Assembly (NCBI GenBank): GCA_963768075.1
Contig: CAVYHD010000018.1
Span: 372,001 to 436,000 of the forward strand
Source of the DNA: QHXW01 sp963768075
GTDB lineage: Bacteria > Acidobacteriota > Terriglobia > Bryobacterales > Bryobacteraceae
DNA: 64,000 bases
Direction of reading: 5' to 3'
Shown piece by piece: positions 31,875 to 40,973 of the stretch (position 1 is its first letter; each line of letters opens with the position of its first letter). A model generated the notes under the pieces. It worked only from the letters and a program-made list of their open reading frames with translations, had not been told where the DNA came from and searched no databases. Both the position numbers and the translations under genes were made by a program.

Positions 31875-33287
31875 TTGGGCAGCACTTCAACGGTTGGGTT
31901 TTCGGGTTCTCCTACGTCGACCCAGGCCAGCACTGGCACCACCACTCCGGGCTCCGTTGGGTTGAGCAACTATTCGCAAGACCTCCAGAACGCAGTCAAT
32001 CAACAGGTCGCTTTGGCCGAACTTCCGATGCAACAATTGCAGACGGAAGCCACAACTTAACCAACCAGACCACGGAGCTGAGCACCCTCAGCTCGGACTT
32101 CCAATCCCTCCAATCAGCCCTCTCCAGCCTGAATACGGACAGCCAGGGAATTCTCACGGCCTCGGTGTCCAATTCGAGTGTACTCAACGCCACGGCAGGC
32201 GCAGGCGCGCTTCCGGGCACTTACACGGTAAAGGTCACACAAGCAGGCACATACGCCAGCGCGATGAGCACAACGGGCGTAGCCGATCCAACCACCGAGG
32301 GCCTCGACTCGGCCTCGAGCTATCACGCTGAGCGTCGGCGGCGTACCAACGACGATCACACCAGGCAGCAATACTCTTGACGCGCTCGCTGCCGCCATCA
32401 ACGCAACTCCCTCGGCGGGAGTGCAGGCTACAATCGTCAACGTAGGGTCGTCCTCCGCGCCCGACTACGAGCTTTCTTTGCAGAGCACATCGTTCGGCGA
32501 GACACCCATCAGCCTCACTGATACCGGCAGCAGTACAAATCTGATGACTCCGCTGACCCCTGGGCAGGATGTTCAATATCAGGTGAACGGGTCGCCTGCC
32601 ACACCGATCTCGAGCACGTCCGATGCGGTGACTCTTTCGCCAGGCGTGACGGCGAATCTGCTGGGCACAGGCACCAGCACGGTAACGGTTGCCCCCAGCA
32701 CGACCTCGCTCAGCAATGACCTTTCTTCGTTCGTCACCGCATTCAACAACGCGTCGGCTGAGCTCGATAAAAATATCGGCCAGAACGGCGGCGCACTAAG
32801 CGGGGACAGCACCGTCTACACGCTGCAACAGGCGCTGAGCAGCATCGGCAACTACACCAGCGCAAGCAACGGCGTGACGTCGCTCGCGGCGCTTGGCCTC
32901 ACCTTCAACTCGACCGGCCAATTGGAATTCGACTCCACGGTTCTGGCGGGCGCGAGCACCAGCCAGATTAACAGCGTGACTGCATTTCTCGGCAGTGCAA
33001 CCAGCGGCGGTTTTCTACAGTTCGCAACGAACACCCTGGCGAACATCGAAAACCCGACCACGGGCATCCTGCCCAACGAAATCACGCAAACGACCAACTC
33101 CATCAACTCAGACAATCAATTGATCTCTCAGCAACAGGATCAGCTCACCCTGTTGCAGAGCAGCTTGCAATCGCAGATGTCGACGGCGGATGCCGCCATT
33201 GCATCGCTCGAATCCCAGCAATCATTCTTCACCAGCCTGTTCACGTCCATGCTGATACCGAGCCCAGAAGAATTAGCGCAACTATGA
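31875..33287 (+). CDS. fliD: Flagellar filament capping protein FliD (frameshifted)
   Basis: Cap at the filament tip that folds flagellin subunits. Start TTG 31875 follows AGGAGGTG at 31863-31870. The N-terminus has the FliD pattern GLSNYSQDLQNAVNQQVALAE; the C-terminal domain with coiled coil (NQLISQQQDQLTLLQSSLQ...) ends in LESQQSFFTSLFTSML. Frames change near 32050 and at 32323, where removing a C from TATCACG restores the reading SYTLSVGGV. Corrected length is about 470 aa. Confidence 0.85.
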
Positions 33288-33594
33288 GCAACGACAATCT
33301 ACGCAGGGAAGCGGCCGACCGCTTGCGGCGCGCGGTGGTTGCGGAAGCATACGACGATGTCCAAACGGCGCTGGCCGACTACCGGCGCGAAGTGGAGGCG
33401 GCGTTGGCGGCCTGGTCCTCGAACGAACCACCTCCCGGGAAGTTGTGCGGGAGGCCATGGACCTCACAAAGTGGGCGCTTCGAGTACTCCGCTCCGCCCG
33501 CGCTCGTACCAGCAATAAGCTGGAGCAGGTGTCCGCGGTCCTTCGCTACCGCATGCTGGCCCCGCCCACGCCACGCTGGAAGCTCGAAGGCTAG
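33284..33594 (+). CDS. Small FliD-coupled protein, possible FliT/FliS-like chaperone (frameshifted)
   Basis: ATG 33284 overlaps the fliD stop (ATGA). The first 48 residues (MSNDNLRREAADRLRRAVVA, then EAYDDVQTALADYRREVEAALAAW) are helical and charged. After a frame change near 33430 the reading continues SREVVREAMDLTKWALRVLR to ...RWKLEG and stops at TAG 33592. The corrected product is about 103 residues, all helical. Position right after fliD is where FliS or FliT chaperones are usually encoded; sequence similarity is not obvious to me, so the role is inference. Confidence 0.5.
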
Positions 33595-33688
33595 CCAACT
33601 GGCACCGGAGCGCCGTCGAAACGGTGACTTCGTCGAATCCGTAACACTTCCTTTGGTTAATCCGGAGCCGGGAGAAAGGCGGTTATCC

Positions 33689-34057
33689 ATGGCAACCGGT
33701 TTGCACGAACAGCGGTTCATGCTGGATCCGCTGGCGAGCAAACTCGAACATTACATGGATCTGCTCAGCGCGCGCCAGAAGCTGGTGGCTTCGAATATCG
33801 CGAATGCGGACACTCCGGGATACAAAACGCAGGATATCGACTTCCAATCCGAGTTTCTGAATGCGACCGCGGGAGCGCCGGTGAACCGCGTCGAAGTTAG
33901 CGGGCTGGCCGTGCGCAACGACGGCAACAACGTCAGCATCGACCGCGAAGCACGGCTGCTCTCGGAAAACGCGCTGCGCTTCAGTATCGCCACCAACCTG
34001 ATGAAAGACCAGCTTCGCTCCGTCAAGATGGCGATTGAGGAGGGCAAGAGCGGATGA
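33689..34057 (+). CDS. flgB: Flagellar basal-body rod protein FlgB
   Basis: 122 aa from ATG 33689, which is preceded by a purine-rich GGGAGAAAGGCGG. The frame is open further upstream, but only within the previous gene. Conserved rod-protein motif: LVASNIANADTPGYKTQDIDF, and a C-terminal LRFSIATNLMKDQLRSVKMAI helix. A proximal rod component exported by the type III apparatus. It couples to flgC by an ATGA overlap. Confidence 0.93.
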   Translation: MATGLHEQRFMLDPLASKLEHYMDLLSARQKLVASNIANADTPGYKTQDIDFQSEFLNATAGAPVNRVEVSGLAVRNDGNNVSIDREARLLSENALRFSIATNLMKDQLRSVKMAIEEGKSG

Positions 34058-34488
34058 GCCTGTTTTCTCTGTTGTCAGTCAGCGAGTCGGGAATGACGGC
34101 GCAACGCGCCCGCGCGGAGTTGCTGGTGGAGAACCTGGCCAACGCGGAAACCACGCGAACTCCCGAAGGCGGGCCCTATCGCCGCAAGGATGCCGTATTC
34201 GAGACCGCCCCCGCGGACACGCCATTCTCTTCGGTCTTCGAAGCACAGCTTGGGCAGCCAAATGGTGTTCGCGTCTCGCAAGTGGTGGTGGACGACAGCG
34301 AGCCGGAGCGGCGCTACATGCCCGGACATCCGGACGCGGACAAAGACGGCTACGTGGCGTTTCCGCGGACCAACCCCGCCGAAGACATGGTGGACCTGAT
34401 GGGGGCGAGCCGCGGTTTCGAGGCGAACGTGTCCGCTATTTCCGCGGTCAAGGACATGATCCAGAAATCAATCGATCTGTTGCGTTGA
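34054..34488 (+). CDS. flgC: Flagellar basal-body rod protein FlgC
   Basis: 144 aa. N-terminal MTAQRARAELLVENLANAET and C-terminal FEANVSAISAVKDMIQKSIDLL are the conserved rod helices; the middle carries GRRYMPGHPDADKDGYV-type FlgC sequence. It overlaps flgB by four bases. Proximal rod subunit acting in the periplasm. Confidence 0.94.
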   Translation: MSLFSLLSVSESGMTAQRARAELLVENLANAETTRTPEGGPYRRKDAVFETAPADTPFSSVFEAQLGQPNGVRVSQVVVDDSEPERRYMPGHPDADKDGYVAFPRTNPAEDMVDLMGASRGFEANVSAISAVKDMIQKSIDLLR

Positions 34489-34498
34489 GGAAACCCAC

Positions 34499-34804
34499 AT
34501 GGCCCTACCCATTTCCCCAATTCAGATTCCAGCGACGGCCGACATCGCGACCAGCATCGCAATCCCGGGTCGCACATCGCCCTCAGGCGACTTTCGCGGA
34601 GTGCTCGAAGGCGCTATTCAGAACGTGGAGCAGACGGGAAACACAGCGACCAAGGCAGTGGAAAGCTTTCTATCCGGCGACGGCCAAGAATTGCATAGCG
34701 CGATTCTAGCTGTGCAGCGCGCGGATCTGGCATTCGAACTCGGACTGCAAGTACGGAACAAGGTAGTTTCGGCGTATCAGGAAGTCATGCGGCTGCAGAT
34801 GTAA
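34499..34804 (+). CDS. fliE: Flagellar MS-ring/rod junction protein FliE
   Basis: 101 aa. The C-terminal half carries the FliE pattern LAVQRADLAFELGLQVRNKVVSAYQEVMRLQM with conserved V-x-A-Y-Q-E-x-M. ATG 34499 lies ten bases after flgC, with GAGGAAA upstream. It joins the rod to the FliF ring and is the first substrate of the export gate. Confidence 0.92.
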   Translation: MALPISPIQIPATADIATSIAIPGRTSPSGDFRGVLEGAIQNVEQTGNTATKAVESFLSGDGQELHSAILAVQRADLAFELGLQVRNKVVSAYQEVMRLQM

Positions 34805-34822
34805 CGCCGCTCAAACAGAATC

Positions 34823-36475
34823 ATGGATCAGTTCAAGAAAGTGCTCGCCAACCTGACGTTGACGCAGCGCCTGACGATCGCGCTGGCCGCGCTGGCGGTA
34901 GTCAGCGGTCTGTACGCGTTTGTGAAGTGGAGGCAGGAAAGCGATTTCCGGCCGCTATACACGACGCTGGCCGCGGAAGACGCCGGACCGGTGGTGCAGA
35001 AGCTCAAGGAAGCCGGCGTTCCCTATCGCCTTTCCGACAATGGATCGACGATCCAGGTGCCCTCGGCAAGAGTAGCGGAGATGCGGCTCGACATGGCGTC
35101 GGCAGGGCTGCCGAAGAGCGGCCGCATCGGCTTTGAGTTGTTCGACAAGACCAACTTCGGCGCGACCGAGTTCGTCGAACATATCAATTACGGCCGGGCG
35201 CTCGAGGGAGAGCTCGAGCGGACGGTCATGTCACTGGCGGAAGTGGAACAGGCGCGCGTCCACGTAACATTTCCGAAAGAATCGGTATATCTGGAGGCGC
35301 GGGAGCCAGCCAAGGCAAGCGTGGTGGTGCGGTTGCGGCCGGGCGTGGAACTGGTTCCGCAGAACGTTACGGCCATCCAGCACTTGTTGGCCAGCGCGGT
35401 CGAGGGGCTGGCGCCGGAGTCGGTTTCGGTACTAGATGTAACGGGCCATCTGCTGAGCCGTCCGCATAGCCTCCAGGCGTCTGACGGCGCTGATTCGAGC
35501 GACCGCATGCTGGAGCTTCGCCAAAGCATGGAGCGCGATCTGGTGGCGAAGATCAATTCCACGCTCGAGCCACTGCTCGGGGCGGACAAGTTCCGCGCCG
35601 GCGCCTCGGTGGATTGCGATTTCACCAGCGGCGATCAAAGCGAGGAAATTTTCGACCCGAATCGCTCGGTGATGGTCAGCTCGCAGAAATCCGAGGACAC
35701 CAGCAATACGGGCGGAGCGGCCGGAGTTCCCGGCACGGCGTCCAACCTTCCCCGCCCTGCTCCGCGCCCGCCGGCGGCGTTGGCCGGCAGTTCGCGGCGC
35801 ACCGAGAGTATCGCGTATCAATCCAGCCGCACAGTGAAACACACCAAGCTGCCGGAGGGAGCGGTCAAGAAAATGTCGCTCTCGGTTCTGTTGGATCAAG
35901 CGGTTCACTGGGAAGGCCAGGGCAAGAATGTGCATCGGGTTCTGGAGGAGCCATCCGCCAAAACGCTGAAGTCTATCCGAGATCTGGTGGCGGCGGCGAC
36001 CGGTTTCTCCACAGAACGCGGAGATCAGCTCACTATCGAGAGCCTGCCGTTCGAATCCACGCTCAACCTCGAACCGCCCATGGCAGGACCTGCCAAGCCC
36101 GCGCCCGCCGGGGGATCTCTGAATCTGCCTCCGTGGCTATCGAAGCTTGTTGACAACAAAATTGTCCTGACCGGCGTGGCGCTGGCCGTAGGTTTCCTCC
36201 TGGTAATGCTGCGGCGGGTTGTGGCGAAGATGTTCAAGGGGAAAGGCAAAGCGACTGCCGCGGCTGCGCTGCCGTCGGGTGCGGAGATCGCTCAAGTGGC
36301 GGGAGCGCATCAGGCCCAGATCGACGAAGAGGCCGAGCTGCAAGCGCAAATCGATGCCGCCGCGTTCAAGGAGACCACCAAGAAAGCAGCCGTTCTGGTC
36401 AAACGCCTCAAGGACAATATCGACAAAGATCCAGTGATACCGTCCCACATTGTGCGCGGATGGGTCAACGAATGA
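34823..36475 (+). CDS. fliF: Flagellar MS-ring protein FliF
   Basis: 550 aa. N-terminal membrane helix (about 16-35), YscJ/FliF ring-building domain with LPKSGRIGFELFD and EGELERTVMSLAEVEQARVHV, periplasmic domain including AIQHLLASAVEGL, second membrane helix near 445-465 (KIVLTGVALAVGFLLVML) and a short cytoplasmic tail that binds FliG. It forms the inner-membrane ring that hosts the export gate. Confidence 0.95.
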   Translation: MDQFKKVLANLTLTQRLTIALAALAVVSGLYAFVKWRQESDFRPLYTTLAAEDAGPVVQKLKEAGVPYRLSDNGSTIQVPSARVAEMRLDMASAGLPKSGRIGFELFDKTNFGATEFVEHINYGRALEGELERTVMSLAEVEQARVHVTFPKESVYLEAREPAKASVVVRLRPGVELVPQNVTAIQHLLASAVEGLAPESVSVLDVTGHLLSRPHSLQASDGADSSDRMLELRQSMERDLVAKINSTLEPLLGADKFRAGASVDCDFTSGDQSEEIFDPNRSVMVSSQKSEDTSNTGGAAGVPGTASNLPRPAPRPPAALAGSSRRTESIAYQSSRTVKHTKLPEGAVKKMSLSVLLDQAVHWEGQGKNVHRVLEEPSAKTLKSIRDLVAAATGFSTERGDQLTIESLPFESTLNLEPPMAGPAKPAPAGGSLNLPPWLSKLVDNKIVLTGVALAVGFLLVMLRRVVAKMFKGKGKATAAAALPSGAEIAQVAGAHQAQIDEEAELQAQIDAAAFKETTKKAAVLVKRLKDNIDKDPVIPSHIVRGWVNE

Positions 36476-36488
36476 GGGCGGACCGGAC

Positions 36489-37556
36489 ATGAACGAGCAA
36501 ATCCAAACGCCGCTCGACGATGAACCGGCTCTAGTAGCGGTCAAAAGGCCGGACGCTGACTCGATTCCGGGCACTCGCAAAGCGGCCATGCTGCTGATCA
36601 GCCTGGGCGACTTAGCCAGCGCCAAGATCCTCAGCCACCTATCGGAAGACGAGGTGCAAAGGGTCACCAAAGAGGTGGCGCGGGTCCGGTCGGTCAGTTC
36701 CGTCGAACTGGAGAGCGTCCTCGAAGAGTTCCACAATCTGATGCTTGCCACCGATTACGTGGTGAGCGGCGGGCTGGACTATGCGCGCAAGATGCTGGTG
36801 GCCGCATTCGGACAGGAGGACGGACTCCGGCTGTTGGACAAGCTGCCCAAGGATCTAGGCGGGCCGTCGAACTTTCGAGCACTACAAAAGGTGGACTCCA
36901 AGCAATTGGCGCGGTTCCTTCAGGCAGAGCATCCGCAGACGATCGCCTTGATTCTCTCGCACCTGGATTCCTCAAAATCCGCGGCCTTGTTGATGTCGCT
37001 TCCCGACGAAATGCAGTCGGACGTAGCGCTGCGCATGGCGGCGATTGACCAGATTGCCCCGGAAATTATCGGCAAGATCGCCCGCGTGATTGAGGAAAAA
37101 CTTAAAGGCCTTGGCGATTTCAGCCGCGAGTCGCACGGGGGCGTGCGCGCGGTGGCGGAAATGTTCAACCGTCTGGACTCCGGTGTGAGCGAACAGCTCC
37201 TCAGCCACATCGAACAGCGTGACCCGAACACGGCCGGCGGCATCCGGCATCTGATGTTCGTGTTCGAGGATTTCCTTTCGGTGGACCAGAACGGTATCAA
37301 GGAAGTTCTATCGCGCGTAGACCGGAAGGTGCTCACGATAGCGCTCAAGGGCACCAGCGAAGGGCTCAAGACCCACTTCATGACCTCCATGTCGCAGCGC
37401 GGCGCGGAGATGTTGAAGGAGGACATGGAGGCGGCCGGCCCGGTCCGCATCAAAGATGTCGAGGCAGCGCAGAAAGAAGTCATCGCAAAGGTCAAGGAAC
37501 TGCAAGCCGAAGGAGTAGTAAGCCTCAAAGGAGGCACCGATCAGTATGTCGTCTAG
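36489..37556 (+). CDS. fliG: Flagellar motor switch protein FliG
   Basis: 355 aa from ATG 36489. All three FliG domains are visible: the N-terminal GTRKAAMLLISLGD region that binds FliF, the middle domain with AEHPQTIALILSHLD (EHPQ motif), and the C-terminal torque helix region (VLSRVDRKVLTIALKGTSEGLK, then FMTSMSQRGAEMLKEDME). Key charged residues of the torque helix are retained. The rotor part that meets MotA. Confidence 0.95.
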   Translation: MNEQIQTPLDDEPALVAVKRPDADSIPGTRKAAMLLISLGDLASAKILSHLSEDEVQRVTKEVARVRSVSSVELESVLEEFHNLMLATDYVVSGGLDYARKMLVAAFGQEDGLRLLDKLPKDLGGPSNFRALQKVDSKQLARFLQAEHPQTIALILSHLDSSKSAALLMSLPDEMQSDVALRMAAIDQIAPEIIGKIARVIEEKLKGLGDFSRESHGGVRAVAEMFNRLDSGVSEQLLSHIEQRDPNTAGGIRHLMFVFEDFLSVDQNGIKEVLSRVDRKVLTIALKGTSEGLKTHFMTSMSQRGAEMLKEDMEAAGPVRIKDVEAAQKEVIAKVKELQAEGVVSLKGGTDQYVV

Positions 37557-38226
37557 GGTTTCGGTGGAGAGCCGTTCGGACCATGTGCGGCCCTTCGCCT
37601 GGCGCACTGTGGACCTCAATGGCGAAACCGTGGACCGCCGCAAGGCCGCTGCTGATTTCAAGGCAGCGGGGACAGGACCAGCGCACCCGAGCGAAACGCG
37701 GATTGCGGAATTGGAAAAACTCATCGAGCAGCGCGCTCACGAAGCGCGGGAGGCCGGGCGCCGCGAAGGCGAAGCCGAAGGCCGAGCGCAAGCCCAGGAT
37801 GAGCTCCGCTCCACGATCGAACGCCTGGCCAATGGCATTTCTGAGCTCGATCAGTATCGCGGCCAACTGCTCCGCCAAACGGAGGGGGATGCCGTGCAGT
37901 TGTCCATCGCGATTGCACGGCGTGTGCTGCGGCGCGAATTGACGGTCGACCCAGCGGCGATTGAGGGGCTGGTGCGGGCGGCGCTCGAGAGATTGCAATC
38001 GCAGGAAAGCTGCCGGGTGAGAATGCATCCGGACTATGTGTCCGCCTTGCGCGCCTCCGTCGAGCGGTTGGGCATGACAGGAAGAGTGGAAGTGATCGGC
38101 GACGCCGCGCAAGAACCGGGAGCGGCGGTCTTCGAGATGTCTCGCGGCAGCCTCAATGCGTCCATCGATTCCCAGCTCAAGGAGATTGAAAGGGGTCTGG
38201 TGGATCGCTTTCAAAAGACACGATGA
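37546..38226 (+). CDS. fliH: Flagellar export stalk protein FliH
   Basis: 226 aa. A glycine-poor, Ala/Glu/Arg-rich coiled coil in the middle (EAGRREGEAEGRAQAQDELR) with GxxxG-like spacing, and a C-terminal domain (LSIAIARRVLRRELTVDPAAIEGLV) typical of FliH/YscL. It overlaps fliG by 11 bases with AAAGGAGG upstream and fliI by four bases. It regulates FliI and docks it to FliN and FlhA. Confidence 0.88.
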   Translation: MSSRVSVESRSDHVRPFAWRTVDLNGETVDRRKAAADFKAAGTGPAHPSETRIAELEKLIEQRAHEAREAGRREGEAEGRAQAQDELRSTIERLANGISELDQYRGQLLRQTEGDAVQLSIAIARRVLRRELTVDPAAIEGLVRAALERLQSQESCRVRMHPDYVSALRASVERLGMTGRVEVIGDAAQEPGAAVFEMSRGSLNASIDSQLKEIERGLVDRFQKTR

Positions 38227-39551
38227 CGAATCTACCGGGCATGAGTCTGGATTCTTATCTGTCACGGCTGGAGCAGGTGGATCCGTTTGTGTGGTCGGGC
38301 GAGGTAGTCGAACTGGTCGGTCTGCTAATTGAATCGCGAGGGCCAGCCGCGGCCATCGGCGACTTTTGCGAGATCCTGGCTTCGGGAGGCCGCGCCATCC
38401 GCACGCAGGTGATTGGCTTCCGGAACGGCAATGTGCTTTCGATGGCGCTCGAGGAAATCGACGGCCTGAAACTGGGCGATCCCATCGTGGCGCGCCCCGA
38501 CCAGGCTCGCGTGGGCGTCGGCCCGGCGCTGCTGGGACGCGTGTTGGACGGTTTCGGCCGGCCGATCGACTCTCGTGGCGAACCGGAAGTAACCGATTTC
38601 TACGACTTGTACAAGCTGCCACCGAATCCGCTGGAGCGGGAACACATCACCGAGCCCCTGGTAACCGGCATCCGCGCTATCGACGGCCTTCTGCCTTGCG
38701 GGCGTGGCCAGAGGATCGGCATTTTTGGCGGCAGCGGCGTGGGAAAGAGCACGCTGCTCGGCTGCATGTCCCGCCACAACTCAGCCGATGTCACCGTGAT
38801 CGCGCTGATTGGCGAGCGCAACCGCGAGGTGCGCGCGTTTCTGGAGCATGAGCTGGGACCGGAAGGCATGCAGAAGTCCGTGGTGGTGGTGGCCACCTCC
38901 GATAGCCCGGCGCCCATTCGCCTGCGAGCCTGTTTTGTGGCGCTGGCGGTCGCTGAGTATTTTCGCGATCAGGGAGCGAACGTCTTGCTGGTGATGGATT
39001 CGGTCACGCGGTTCGCCATGGCACAGCGCGAGATCGGGTTATCGGCTGGAGAACCTCCCAGCCAAAAAGGCTATCCGCCCTCCGTGTTCAGCCTTCTGCC
39101 GAAGGTATTCGAGCGCGCTGGAAATTTTCAGCATGGCTCCATCACGGGATTCTTCACCGTCCTGGTGGAGGGCGACGATTTTAACGAGCCGATCTGCGAC
39201 GCCGTCCGGTCGATGCTGGACGGGCACATCGTCCTTTCCCGGGCGCTCGGCGCAGCGGGGCACTATCCGGCGATCGACGTATTACATTCGGTGAGCCGGC
39301 TCACGACACAGATTGCCACCACAGAGCAGCTCGCGGCCCAGCGAAAGCTGCGCGAAGCCCTGTCCGCGTACCATCAGGCCGAAGACCTGATCCAGTTGGG
39401 CGCCTATGTTTCCGGATCGAATCCCAAGCTCGACGCAGCGATTCGCATGCGCCCCGATCTGATGCGTTTTCTGCAGCAGGACGCGCACGCAGAATCGCGA
39501 TGGGACGATACTCTGGCGGGCCTGCGGCAATTGGCGTCGCAACTGCCGTAG
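38223..39551 (+). CDS. fliI: Flagellum-specific ATPase FliI
   Basis: 442 aa. Walker A GGSGVGKST, Walker B VLLVMDSVTRFA, and the FliI/ATPase-beta signature PSQKGYPPSVFSLLPKVFER. The N-terminal beta-barrel domain precedes residue about 100. It powers and organises substrate delivery to the flagellar type III gate. Coupled to fliH by an ATGA overlap. Confidence 0.96.
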   Translation: MTNLPGMSLDSYLSRLEQVDPFVWSGEVVELVGLLIESRGPAAAIGDFCEILASGGRAIRTQVIGFRNGNVLSMALEEIDGLKLGDPIVARPDQARVGVGPALLGRVLDGFGRPIDSRGEPEVTDFYDLYKLPPNPLEREHITEPLVTGIRAIDGLLPCGRGQRIGIFGGSGVGKSTLLGCMSRHNSADVTVIALIGERNREVRAFLEHELGPEGMQKSVVVVATSDSPAPIRLRACFVALAVAEYFRDQGANVLLVMDSVTRFAMAQREIGLSAGEPPSQKGYPPSVFSLLPKVFERAGNFQHGSITGFFTVLVEGDDFNEPICDAVRSMLDGHIVLSRALGAAGHYPAIDVLHSVSRLTTQIATTEQLAAQRKLREALSAYHQAEDLIQLGAYVSGSNPKLDAAIRMRPDLMRFLQQDAHAESRWDDTLAGLRQLASQLP

Positions 39552-39567
39552 CCGGACCAGTACTGTT

Positions 39568-40023
39568 ATGACGGCATTCTCATTTCGTCTGGAGCGCGTA
39601 TTAGAGTGGCGGCAAGCGCAGCTGGATGTCGAGCAATCGGCAATGAGCCGCGTGGCGGGGGAGTTTATGCGTTGGGAGGCGGTGCTGGCCAACCTCGGGA
39701 ACGCACGCGCGAAGGCCGAAGGCCTGGTGCAGTCGGCGGGTCCAGTGAATGGAATGGATCTGGCCGCGCTTGCCAGCTATCAGGAGCATATCGAGCGGCA
39801 GCGGAAGATCGCACTGGACCGGCGGCGCGACTGCGAGGCAAGGCTGGAGCGGCAGCGCGCTCGCCTGCTCGATGCACGGCGCAAGCATAGATTATTGGAG
39901 AAGCTTCGCCAGGTACGAAGGTCGGAATGGGAAACCGCCGTGGACCGCGAATTCGAGGCGCTCGCGGCCGAAACGTACCTGGCCCAATGGGAGCCGCAAC
40001 GCCGCCGTACGGCGAAGCCATAG
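39568..40023 (+). CDS. fliJ: Flagellar export chaperone FliJ
   Basis: 151 aa, almost fully coiled coil from FRLERVLEWRQAQLDVEQSA to the end, with the FliJ-like basic/acidic heptads (AYQEHIERQRKIALDRRRDCEARLERQ region). ATG 39568 lies 16 bases after fliI. FliJ is the central stalk that links FliI to FlhA. A terminator follows, closing this plus-strand operon. Confidence 0.85.
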   Translation: MTAFSFRLERVLEWRQAQLDVEQSAMSRVAGEFMRWEAVLANLGNARAKAEGLVQSAGPVNGMDLAALASYQEHIERQRKIALDRRRDCEARLERQRARLLDARRKHRLLEKLRQVRRSEWETAVDREFEALAAETYLAQWEPQRRRTAKP

Positions 40024-40058
40024 CGGCGGCGGTGCGCGCTGTCCCACCGGCGCCAGGG

Positions 40059-40097
40059 AACTCCGGGCCAACTCACTCCTCCGGTCCCGGAGTTTTT
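40059..40097 (+). terminator. Rho-independent terminator after fliJ
   Basis: AACTCCGGG (40059-40067) and CCCGGAGTT (40086-40094) form a perfect 9-bp stem with an 18-base loop, followed by a TTTTT run (40093-40097). It ends the fliC-to-fliJ direction just before the convergent motB stop at 40119. Confidence 0.65.
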
Positions 40098-40118
40098 CCC
40101 CCGGCGTTTCCGGCCAAC

Positions 40119-40964
40119 CTAGGTTTTCTTGTCGGCGTCGCGCTTCGGCGCGGCATTCGGAGTCGCGAGTGCCGGGCCCACGTCCGGAACCTTCATCATC
40201 TGGTTCAGAACAACGATGTCGACGCGGCGGTTGTGCGCCCGGCCTTCCTCGGTGCCGTTGGAATCCACGGGCGCGGTATCGGCGTAACCGGCCACGGAGA
40301 AGCGTTCGGCGGAGAGCTGAAACCGGTTCGACAACACATCCAGCATGGCGATGCTACGCGCCGCGGAAAGCTCCCAATTGTTGCGGAAGCGCGCCGTATG
40401 GATGGGCACGGAATCGGTGTGCCCCTCGAGGCGCACCGGGTTGGGCAGATCCCGGAGCACTGCCGCGACCTTCTGGATACTGGGATAGCTTGACGTCTCG
40501 ACGGCGTCTCCGGCGGAAGGAAAGAAGGCCGCCTCCCGGAGGCTGATCACTAACCCGCGCGGCTCAAGCCGCATCTCGATCTTGCCGGCCTTGATTTCTG
40601 CTTGCAGTTCCCCGGTCAGGTATTTCATCGACGGCAGCAGTTCGGCCACCTCCGGCGGCGGCACGGGCCTGGCCTCGGGCTCCTTCAAGGCATTGTGAGT
40701 GCCACCCGGCCCTCGCATTTGGGCGTTGCCCTGTCCCTTCTCGTCCACCGTCCCGCCAAGGATCGAGTGAACCATCGCGCTGACGCCGCCGTGCTCCAGA
40801 GCTGCCGTGACGGCTTCGGAGACCTCCTTGGCCTTGGACTTGTCCGTCTGAGAAGTAGCGAACATCACGACGAAGAAGGCGAACAACAGGGTGATGAAAT
40901 CCGCGTAAGAGACCAGCCAGCGCTCGTGATTCTCGTGAGATGGGATTTTCTTGGCCCGGGCCAT
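40119..40964 (-). CDS. motB: Flagellar motor stator protein MotB
   Basis: 281 aa. Single N-terminal membrane helix with the proton-binding Asp (SYADFITLLFAFFVVMF), a periplasmic linker and a C-terminal OmpA-like peptidoglycan-binding domain (EGHTDSVPIH, ELSAARSIAMLD, NRRVDI). ATG 40964. Its partner motA lies directly upstream in the same unit. It anchors the stator to the cell wall and opens the proton path. Confidence 0.94.
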   Translation of the reverse strand: MARAKKIPSHENHERWLVSYADFITLLFAFFVVMFATSQTDKSKAKEVSEAVTAALEHGGVSAMVHSILGGTVDEKGQGNAQMRGPGGTHNALKEPEARPVPPPEVAELLPSMKYLTGELQAEIKAGKIEMRLEPRGLVISLREAAFFPSAGDAVETSSYPSIQKVAAVLRDLPNPVRLEGHTDSVPIHTARFRNNWELSAARSIAMLDVLSNRFQLSAERFSVAGYADTAPVDSNGTEEGRAHNRRVDIVVLNQMMKVPDVGPALATPNAAPKRDADKKT

Positions 40965-40973
40965 TTTTGCGAC

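Noticed and set aside
33600..33614. TGGCAC followed by GC before flgB, resembling a sigma54 promoter
   Set aside because: The GG-to-GC distance is one base too short for the invariant sigma54 spacing; could only be rescued by assuming an indel.
37525..38622. 365-aa minus-strand ORF opposite fliH and fliI
   Set aside because: Shadow frame; both plus-strand genes are clear family members with intact motifs.
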